Shown in pieces: positions 14,561 through 19,960 of a stretch of DNA of 19,960 nt (the stretch's first letter is position 1; the number at the start of each line of letters is the position of its first letter). Source of the DNA: Chitinophagaceae bacterium UBA2793 (GTDB lineage Bacteria; Bacteroidota; Bacteroidia; Chitinophagales; Chitinophagaceae); contig DEHT01000065.1 in the NCBI GenBank assembly GCA_002352045.1, positions 65,354-85,313 on the forward strand, given 5' to 3'. The position numbers were made by a program, and so were the translations under genes. The notes beneath the pieces were generated by a model. It ran no database searches and was not told the origin of the DNA. It was given only the letters and a program-made list of their open reading frames with translations.

Positions 14561-15436
14561 TTATAAAACATTCAACACCTGTTCTTTGGCTTTTTCTAAT
14601 TCGTCTTTCATTTTAACCACACATTGTTGAATGCCTGCATCGTATGCCTTGCTGCCGGTGGTATTTATTTCACGGCCAATTTCCTGAAGTAAGAAAGAAA
14701 GTTTTTTGCCTTTACTTTCTTCGGGCCCGTTTATTATTTCTTTAAAATAGTCGCAATGTTGTTTTAATCGAATTTGCTCTTCATGGATATCAATTTTTTC
14801 CATGTAATAAATCAACTCTTGCTCCAACCTGTTTTGGTCAATATTTTCTTTACCAACATGTTCATTGAGCAACTGGTAAATTTCCTCTTTGATTTTTATT
14901 TTACGGGCAGGTTCTAAATTCAAAATATGCTCTTCCTGTTCTTTTATTTTTTCTATTCGAAGTAATAAATCTTTTTCTAAAGAAGCACCTTCTTCATTTC
15001 GATGATTTTTTAATTCACCCAATGCAGCAAGTAACACTTTTTGAAACTCTACAAAATCATTTTCGCTTAAAACATCGGTTGCAGGTGTTACCACTTCCGG
15101 CAAACGCAACAAAGCGCTTAAAACCGAATTGGTATCAATATTTAATTCAGCAGCCAGTGTATCTATTTGTTGATAATATGCTTTTATTAAATCGGTATTT
15201 ATTACCACCGGTTTGCTTGCTCCGTTTTGTTTAAGATTTACATAGCAATCAATAGTACCTCTACCTAAATGCTCCTGAATGGTGCTTCTTATTTCAAACT
15301 CGTAAGGCTTCAGCAATGCAGGCAACTTTAACTGCAACTCCAACTGCTTACCATTGAGTGCTTTTATTTCTACTAAAAAAGTTTTATCGCCTGTTGTTTG
15401 TTCTGCCCTTCCAAAACCCGTCATTGATTTTAGCAT
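14561..15436 (-). CDS. YicC/YloC family endoribonuclease
   Basis: YicC-family proteins are RNA endonucleases implicated in small-RNA turnover in E. coli. The 291-residue product begins with the hallmark MLKSMTGFGRAE and VEIKALNGKQLELQLKLP (22-39). It has a coiled-coil, charged middle (about 150-215, including KIKEEIYQLL and DQNRLEQELIYYMEKIDIHEE) and the conserved C-terminus KLSFLLQEIGREINTTGSKAYDAGIQQ given in two parts at about 247-273. Length is typical. A possible terminator or leader structure (15529-15556) stands 93 bp upstream, so its expression may involve readthrough. Confidence 0.93.
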   Translation of the reverse strand: MLKSMTGFGRAEQTTGDKTFLVEIKALNGKQLELQLKLPALLKPYEFEIRSTIQEHLGRGTIDCYVNLKQNGASKPVVINTDLIKAYYQQIDTLAAELNIDTNSVLSALLRLPEVVTPATDVLSENDFVEFQKVLLAALGELKNHRNEEGASLEKDLLLRIEKIKEQEEHILNLEPARKIKIKEEIYQLLNEHVGKENIDQNRLEQELIYYMEKIDIHEEQIRLKQHCDYFKEIINGPEESKGKKLSFLLQEIGREINTTGSKAYDAGIQQCVVKMKDELEKAKEQVLNVL

Positions 15437-15528
15437 ACTTAATGTTTTAATGCAAGATAATTGTTTTGTGATGTTGCTGTATAAGTAAAGTAAAAATTAA
15501 AACAGATTATACAGTTATATTATCATTA

Positions 15529-15556
15529 AAAAAGCCCGGTTGTAGAAACCGAGCTT
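15529..15556 (-). terminator. Strong hairpin with U-run upstream of yicC
   Basis: The stem AAAGCtCGGTT/AACCGgGCTTT (about 11 bp with one mismatch) is followed by TTTTTT on the minus strand. No gene lies just upstream on that strand, so it terminates either the candidate small RNA or an attenuated yicC transcript. Confidence 0.7.
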
Positions 15557-15600
15557 TAATATATGTATGGGTTAGTAAGTACGGGAACAAATTTCCCTCA
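15529..15600 (-). ncRNA. Candidate small RNA or attenuated yicC leader
   Basis: Starting just after a good Bacteroidota promoter, the leftward transcript would begin near 15598, fold a GGGAA-N5-TTCCC hairpin at once, and end in the hairpin AAAGCtCGGTT-tctac-AACCGgGCTTTTTT (15556-15529), a strong terminator. This gives an RNA of about 70 nt with no start codon. Readthrough would continue into yicC. No known RNA family is recognised. Confidence 0.4.
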
Positions 15601-15602
15601 CA

Positions 15603-15632
15603 CAATATTAAAAATAATTTTTCCGATACAAA
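15603..15632 (-). promoter_or_regulatory. Leftward promoter in the yicC-lpxD gap
   Basis: On the minus strand TTTG (15632-15629), an 18-bp spacer and TAATATTG (15610-15603) match the Bacteroidota -33/-7 consensus TTTG-N19-TAnnTTTG with one mismatch and one base of spacing. Confidence 0.45.
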
Positions 15633-15650
15633 AAATTTTCGACAACTATT

Positions 15651-15681
15651 TTATGCACATTTTTTTTTACCCTGTGGATAA
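15651..15681. other. Pair of DnaA-box matches
   Basis: TTATGCACA (15651-15659, plus) and TTATCCACA (minus, 15681-15673) both fit the DnaA-box consensus TTATnCACA exactly. They face each other 13 bp apart, next to the AT-rich 15600-15670 tract. This could be part of an origin, a DnaA titration site or a DnaA-regulated promoter; two boxes alone do not make an origin. Confidence 0.4.
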
Positions 15682-15955
15682 GGGATGGGATTTTTATTGA
15701 CAGAAAGAAATAAAAATCAAACCAACATACCTGATTATTTTATGAACTGCAAAATGTATTCTTCTGAAACGCTTTGCTCATCATTGTTACAGCAGAATTA
15801 TAATTTAATAGTTTGATAAACTAAAACTGATGTTTGCATATTATGGCCATGTTCTTCTCTCAAAAAAGTAATCAAAGGCGAGCTCAAATTATCTTTTTGA
15901 TGTTACCTGTATTTTTTCAAAATCAATAGAATAATGAAGATTCTGCAAAGGATAG

Positions 15956-15963
15956 TAACTTTG
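15956..15963 (+). promoter_or_regulatory. -7 box of lpxD
   Basis: TAACTTTG is a perfect TAnnTTTG, placing the transcription start near 15969, 10 nt before ATG 15979. It argues against the upstream in-frame ATG at 15934. Confidence 0.5.
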
Positions 15964-15978
15964 AAAAAAATAAAACAC

Positions 15979-16923
15979 ATGCAATTCCCATCTCCGGTAT
16001 CAATAAAATGGATTGCCAATTTAATTGGCGCAACGCTTAAAGGAAATGTTGAAGGCCAGGCCACAGGCATTAACGAAATACATAAAGTAGAAAAGGGTGA
16101 TTTGGTTTTTGTGGATCATCCAAAGTATTACGATAAATGCATTAACAGTAATGCAAGTTTTATAATTATCAACAAAGAAACAGAAGTGCCCGATGGAAAA
16201 GCATTACTAATTACCGACAATCCATTTGAGGCATACTGCAAAATTGTAAATCATTTTAGAGCATTTACAGCAGCAGAAAAAATGATTAGCGACACTGCTG
16301 TTATTGGCGAAGGAACTTTTATATATCCATCTGCGTTTGTAGGGCATCATGTAAGCATCGGAAAAAACTGTATCATATTTCCCAATGTAACTATTATGGA
16401 TTATTGCATTATTGGCGACCATGTAATTATTCAATCGGGCTCGGTAATAGGGGGTGATGCATTTTATTATAACAGTAAAAAAGACAGGGAAGTTTGGTAT
16501 AAAAAAATGCCCAGTTGTGGAAGAGTCATTCTGGAAGATTTTGTGGAAATAGGATGTGGCTGTACCATTGACAGGGGGGTAAGCCACGACACTGTGATAG
16601 GCAAGGGATCAAAACTCGACAACCAAATTCATATAGGCCACGATTCGGTACTTGGTAAAAACACCTTACTTGCTGCACAGGTGGGCATTGCGGGAGTTGT
16701 AGATATTAAAGACGGTGTAACTGCATGGGGCCAGGTGGGCATAAGCAAAACATTGAGCATAGGTGAAAATGCTGTGATACTTGCACAATCCGGTGTACCC
16801 GCCAGCTTAGAAGGCGGCAAAGTTTATTTTGGAACACCTGCAGAAGATGCCGGTACTAAAAAAAGAGAATTGGTATGGGTAAAACGCATCCCCGAACTTT
16901 GGAAAAAAGTAATGGGTGAATAG
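15979..16923 (+). CDS. lpxD: LpxD-type UDP-3-O-acylglucosamine N-acyltransferase
   Basis: LpxD transfers the N-linked hydroxyacyl chain in lipid A synthesis. The product has about 314 residues. An N-terminal uridine-binding domain (about 1-95; INEIHKVEKGDLVFVDHPKYY is its core) is followed by a left-handed beta-helix of hexapeptide repeats (about 100-290; e.g. VIGEGTFIYPSAFVGHHVSIG, IGDHVIIQSGSVIGGDAF). The catalytic histidine is in LDNQIHIGHDSVLG, and GIAGVVDIKDGVTAWGQVGI follows in the last coils. The C-terminus GTPAEDAGTKKRELV matches the family. The frame extends to ATG 15934, but the -7 box at 15956 lies inside that extension, so ATG 15979 is preferred. It is the only rightward gene in the right half of the window. 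It is shorter than E. coli LpxD, and a related hexapeptide acyltransferase remains possible. Confidence 0.87.
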   Translation: MQFPSPVSIKWIANLIGATLKGNVEGQATGINEIHKVEKGDLVFVDHPKYYDKCINSNASFIIINKETEVPDGKALLITDNPFEAYCKIVNHFRAFTAAEKMISDTAVIGEGTFIYPSAFVGHHVSIGKNCIIFPNVTIMDYCIIGDHVIIQSGSVIGGDAFYYNSKKDREVWYKKMPSCGRVILEDFVEIGCGCTIDRGVSHDTVIGKGSKLDNQIHIGHDSVLGKNTLLAAQVGIAGVVDIKDGVTAWGQVGISKTLSIGENAVILAQSGVPASLEGGKVYFGTPAEDAGTKKRELVWVKRIPELWKKVMGE

Positions 16924-16928
16924 TTCTA

Positions 16929-18104
16929 TTAATTAAATCCCGGAATAATTTCATTGGTGGTTTTAATTTGCTCCACAGGAATTGTTGCAGGTGTTTGTGG
17001 AATCGTTGCCATTTCAATTCCATAATTATACGGCAGTAAATCGGCCACTTTTTCCCAGGACCAATATGCGTTTACAACTAAATCGTTCTGGTCAAAATAA
17101 TAACCATTTTGTTCAATGCCGATGGTTTCTGCAGGAGGAAATACTATTACTGAATACTGAAACTCCGATGGCTCCTCTGCGTACAAACTGGTATAAAGTT
17201 GAGCAGGCTTTTCTTTAAGATAAATTACGCCCAACCTAGGTTGATTGGGTTTTATTTCAACAATCTGTGTACTGTCATCCTTTTGATAGTTCAATGCACC
17301 AAATGGATTTTTTAAAGCAATAGAGGTATCGTTTCCTTTGTAATTAACTAAAAACTGTATTTCAAAACCTTCTTCGTTTAATCGTTTATTAAAAACGCTT
17401 CTCATAAAATGAAGAATGGAACCATTGTATGCTTTTTCTCTTTCGAATTTCCAACTTAAAAGTTGTACAGAGTCGGTGCTTTTCATTTCTTCAAACAAAG
17501 GCGAACCTGTATATACGCTTACTTCTGTATTGTATTCATACGTAAAAGAATCCAACGCATATTTAATATTATAACCCAGCATATTGTTTTCAATATAAAT
17601 TGCATCGGTTGCCAACACTTTGAGGCGGTTTCGTTTTTTAGAAAAATAAAATTTTAGTGTCTCGGGGTTTTTAATAATGCAGGATGAACTGTTGCCGGTT
17701 TGCCCGATAAATTTATCGGTAAAAAATTTACCATATTTATTCCAGCCGTCTTTAACTTCGGTGGTAGCCACTACCGCTACGTCTGCCATTTCTTTTTCTT
17801 TTTGGCTTAGTTGAAATGAAATATTCCGGTCGTTTAAATCGCTGTTGCTTACCCGCCTGCTTTCGGTATTGTAACCGGTAAATGTAACGGCAATGGTATA
17901 GCCCCCATCGGGGAGATATAATTTAAAATTTCCATCGGCATCGGTTGCTGTACCAATGGTAGTGTTTTGGGCAAATACCGAAGCACCTTGCATAGGTTGG
18001 CCCGAAACAGCGCCGGTAACTTTACCTGAAACAATAAAATAAGTTTGAGAAAAAGCGGAAAGGCATAAAAAAGATGCCAGCATTATTGAAACTATTTTTT
18101 TCAT
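16929..18104 (-). CDS. Carboxypeptidase-like regulatory domain protein, exported
   Basis: The 391-residue product has a signal peptide ending AFSQ (about 20), then one carboxypeptidase-regulatory/CNA_B-like beta-sandwich (about 25-105; VSGKVTGAVSGQPMQGASVF, IGTATDADGNFKLYLPDGGY, YTIAVTFTGYNTESRRV). The remaining 285 residues form a domain I do not recognise, rich in aromatic residues and beta strands (DGWNKYGKFFTDKFIGQT, IKNPETLKFYFSKKRNRLKV). Unlike TonB receptors there is no plug or barrel. Such proteins are common and unassigned in Bacteroidota; a surface or periplasmic location is inferred. An in-frame TTG precedes ATG 18104. It converges on lpxD with a 5-bp gap and follows the SDR gene by 44 bp, probably in one transcript. 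Confidence 0.8.
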   Translation of the reverse strand: MKKIVSIMLASFLCLSAFSQTYFIVSGKVTGAVSGQPMQGASVFAQNTTIGTATDADGNFKLYLPDGGYTIAVTFTGYNTESRRVSNSDLNDRNISFQLSQKEKEMADVAVVATTEVKDGWNKYGKFFTDKFIGQTGNSSSCIIKNPETLKFYFSKKRNRLKVLATDAIYIENNMLGYNIKYALDSFTYEYNTEVSVYTGSPLFEEMKSTDSVQLLSWKFEREKAYNGSILHFMRSVFNKRLNEEGFEIQFLVNYKGNDTSIALKNPFGALNYQKDDSTQIVEIKPNQPRLGVIYLKEKPAQLYTSLYAEEPSEFQYSVIVFPPAETIGIEQNGYYFDQNDLVVNAYWSWEKVADLLPYNYGIEMATIPQTPATIPVEQIKTTNEIIPGFN

Positions 18105-18148
18105 CAAATATTGAATAAATGGTTTTTAAAGAGGTACCCGAAAATACA

Positions 18149-19126
18149 TTATTCACTGTTAAGTTTTTGTTGCAATAGCTTACAAGTTTTTGTAATTGTT
18201 TGCTGCAATGGGGTGTAACTAAAGCCGGGAAAAAATTTTAATAGCTTGCTATTGTCGAAAGTTGCAATTGCCATGGCTGTTTTGGCTGTTTCTTTGGTAA
18301 CCAATGGCGGCTTACCAGTGAAACTACTTTTAATGCTTTCAACTATTGAAACCAGCTTTGCCAAAAGAGGAGTTACTTTTTTATACGGGTGTTTTTTATT
18401 GAACCCATCGGCAATGGCATTAAATACATTTTGATAGCTTTCGTTGTGGCCACTCAAAATGAATTTTTCACCACTTATTTCCGATTCCATTAATGCAATC
18501 ATTGCATTTGCCACATCTTCCACATCTACAAAACCGGTAGTGCCGGTAGTAAACCAGGGAAACTCATTGTAAACCGATTTAAAAATAGCCGTGGAGCCAG
18601 TATTCCAATCACCGGCCCCCAAAATAATAGTAGGATTTACAACTACAGCCTGCAAACCTTCAGCCACTCCCCTCCACACTTCCATTTCGCCCAAAAATTT
18701 ACTTTGGCCATACCTGCTATTGCTCGTTTGCGGCGTCCAAACCATTTTTTCGTGAATAGGTTCATTTTCTCTTATTCGACCCAGCGCAGCTACGGAGCTT
18801 ACATGCACTAATTTTTTAACTCCTGCATTTACACATGCGTTTACAATATTAGCAGTACCCTCTACATTTATTTGATATAATTGTTGTACATCTTTTTTAT
18901 TAAAACTTACCAGGCCGGCACAGTGGTAAACATACTCCACTCCTTCCATCACTTCTTCTAACCTTATTACATCAAGCATATCGCATTGCTCCTGTTGTAA
19001 TAAAGCATTGTCGAAATTGGGTAAAGCTGTTTTGTTGTAAATAGCTTTTACAGCTTTGCCCTGGCTTAATAAAGTTTCTGTCAATACCTTTCCAAGTAAA
19101 CCCGATCCTCCTGTTACTAAAATCAT
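18149..19126 (-). CDS. NAD(P)-dependent epimerase/dehydratase (extended SDR)
   Basis: The 325-residue product has a Rossmann fold with TGGSGLLG (5-12), D50 in CDM, the HCAG motif (68-71), VSSVAALG (109-116) and the catalytic YxxxK (Y139, K143 in SRYGQSKFLGE). The overall pattern (INVEGTANIVNACV, VVVNPTIILGAGD, GFVDVEDVANAMIAL) resembles dihydroflavonol-4-reductase/3-beta-HSD-like extended SDRs. The substrate is unknown. It starts 18 bp after the 3-hydroxyacyl-CoA dehydrogenase, so the two are probably cotranscribed, hinting at a lipid or acyl substrate (inference). Confidence 0.88.
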   Translation of the reverse strand: MILVTGGSGLLGKVLTETLLSQGKAVKAIYNKTALPNFDNALLQQEQCDMLDVIRLEEVMEGVEYVYHCAGLVSFNKKDVQQLYQINVEGTANIVNACVNAGVKKLVHVSSVAALGRIRENEPIHEKMVWTPQTSNSRYGQSKFLGEMEVWRGVAEGLQAVVVNPTIILGAGDWNTGSTAIFKSVYNEFPWFTTGTTGFVDVEDVANAMIALMESEISGEKFILSGHNESYQNVFNAIADGFNKKHPYKKVTPLLAKLVSIVESIKSSFTGKPPLVTKETAKTAMAIATFDNSKLLKFFPGFSYTPLQQTITKTCKLLQQKLNSE

Positions 19127-19144
19127 TGTGTGTTTATTGCAGTT

Positions 19145-19960
19145 TTAAGAATTGTATTCATAAAAGCCCTTTCCCGTTTTTCTACCAAGCTCGCCATTGG
19201 CTACTTTCTCTATTTGTAAAGGAGAAGGTTTAAATCTCTCAGCTCCGTCAAAAGCTTCATACAAAGAAGTAGATACGGCAAGGTTTACATCCATGCCAAT
19301 CATATCCATTAATTTAAAAGGGCCCATTTTAAAACCGGCTGCTTCCATTGCGGCATCAATTTTTTCGATGGGTATATTTTTTTCTAAAGCAAGATGCATG
19401 GCTTCTAAATAGTAATGCCTTGCTACTCTATTCACTATAAAACCCGGTGCATCTTTGCATAAAACCGGAACCTTGGAAATGTTTGTACAAAACTCAATCA
19501 ATTGCTGTGCAGTTTCATCCGATGTTTGATTGCCCTGAACTACTTCAACCAATTTCATAATATGCGCCGGATTAAAAAAATGCAACCCTGCCACTCTTTC
19601 GGGCTTGTTGATATTTTTTTGAATGGCATTAATAGATAAAGAAGAGGTGTTGCTTGCTAAAATACAGTTCGGTTGATTGATAGCTGCCAGTTGATTGAAT
19701 AAATCTATTTTGATGTTCAATTTTTCTACCACGGCTTCCACTATTAAATCGGCTTTGCAATTGGTAATAGAGGGAGTAAAAGTTATTAAAGCCCAGGCAG
19801 CATCCTTTTGTTGTAATGTTATTTTTTGTTTATCAACCAGCCATTGCAGGTTTTTCTGAATGCTTTTTTTAGCCGACTCAAGCACTGCTTCCTGGATATC
19901 GAAAAGAATGACGGGATAATTTTTTAAGGCAGCAGCCAGGGCAATTCCACTTCCCATGGT
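19145..19960 (-). CDS. 3-hydroxyacyl-CoA dehydrogenase (partial, N-terminus missing)
   Basis: This enzyme family oxidises (S)-3-hydroxyacyl-CoA, or 3-hydroxybutyryl-CoA, with NAD. The visible 272 residues begin inside the dinucleotide-binding GxGxMG motif (TMGSGIALAAAL), so the first ATG at 19957 is internal and the real start lies beyond the right edge, probably about 10-15 residues away. Other landmarks are LIVEAVVEKLNIK, LASNTSSLSI, GLHFFNPAHIMKLVEVV (catalytic His), PGFIVNRVARHYYLEA and a C-terminal GPFKLMDMIGMDVNLAV with GRKTGKGFYEY. Length fits a single-domain PaaH/FadB2-like dehydrogenase without a hydratase fusion. Beta-oxidation or butyryl-CoA metabolism cannot be distinguished here. 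Confidence 0.93.
   Translation of the reverse strand, partial: TMGSGIALAAALKNYPVILFDIQEAVLESAKKSIQKNLQWLVDKQKITLQQKDAAWALITFTPSITNCKADLIVEAVVEKLNIKIDLFNQLAAINQPNCILASNTSSLSINAIQKNINKPERVAGLHFFNPAHIMKLVEVVQGNQTSDETAQQLIEFCTNISKVPVLCKDAPGFIVNRVARHYYLEAMHLALEKNIPIEKIDAAMEAAGFKMGPFKLMDMIGMDVNLAVSTSLYEAFDGAERFKPSPLQIEKVANGELGRKTGKGFYEYNS

Larger units (their letters stand above)
15437..15978. other. AT-rich intergenic region without a protein gene
   Basis: This 542-bp divergent region between yicC and lpxD has no credible reading frame. It contains the hairpin/terminator 15529-15556, a second small hairpin (GGGAAcaaatTTCCC, about 15583-15597), a leftward promoter, two DnaA-box matches (15651-15681) and, at the right end, the lpxD promoter. 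Between about 15690 and 15930 I recognise nothing specific. Confidence 0.7.

Noticed and set aside
6741..15436. Unusual gene order in the rpmH-to-yicC block
   Set aside because: The rpmH-rnpA-yidD and uppS-bamA-ompH-ompH-murI orders are common in Bacteroidota, so they are described as features only.
1..19960. Defence island, prophage, insertion sequence or CRISPR array
   Set aside because: I found no recombinase, transposase, phage, nuclease/defence gene or regularly spaced repeats. Apart from the nirK/copper locus the genes are conserved chromosomal ones.

Overview
The window looks like chromosomal DNA of a Bacteroidota member, most likely a Chitinophagaceae-type bacterium. The evidence is low GC, gldH, lipoproteins with short lipoboxes, a DUF6089 barrel beside uppS, bamA and two skp/ompH genes, promoter boxes of the TAnnTTTG type, and several TTG starts with weak ribosome binding sites. 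The genus is inference. I see no transposase, integrase, CRISPR array, tRNA or rRNA.

Region 1 (1-5532) is the accessory part. A leftward pair encodes an HMA-domain TonB-dependent receptor (cut by the window edge) and a small Cys-rich HYC_CC_PP protein, both with metal (probably copper) signatures. Divergent from it, a rightward operon encodes an alginate_exp-type porin, a copper nitrite reductase (NirK), an FGE/SUMF1-fold protein without the catalytic cysteines, and an SCO copper chaperone. The porin/nirK junction is an ATGA overlap. NirK, the FGE-like protein and SCO all carry lipoboxes. A perfect palindrome ATGAC-N4-GTCAT lies in the divergent promoter region and resembles a Crp/Fnr-family site. 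Together this reads as a regulated nitrite-to-NO reduction module with its own outer-membrane entry and copper supply. A perfect inverted repeat ends the operon and is shared with the convergent msrB.

Region 2 (5518-9330) is leftward housekeeping: msrB, yidD, rnpA, rpmH (55 codons), murI and two OmpH/Skp periplasmic chaperones. Region 3 (9329-15436) continues leftward with bamA, uppS, a DUF6089 barrel, gldH and yicC: envelope assembly, undecaprenyl lipid carrier synthesis, gliding/secretion and RNA turnover.

Region 4 (15437-15978) has no protein gene. It holds two perfect DnaA-box matches next to an AT-rich tract and a probable short leftward transcript (promoter, hairpin, terminator). Region 5 (15979-19960) has lpxD rightward, then leftward a carboxypeptidase-regulatory-domain protein, an extended SDR and a 3-hydroxyacyl-CoA dehydrogenase cut by the right edge.

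The least expected feature is a ~104-bp sequence present twice, directly before the start codons of the SCO gene (4829-4931) and the distal skp gene (9225-9122, minus). Both copies have the same orientation to the gene, the same spacing, and an inverted repeat inside.
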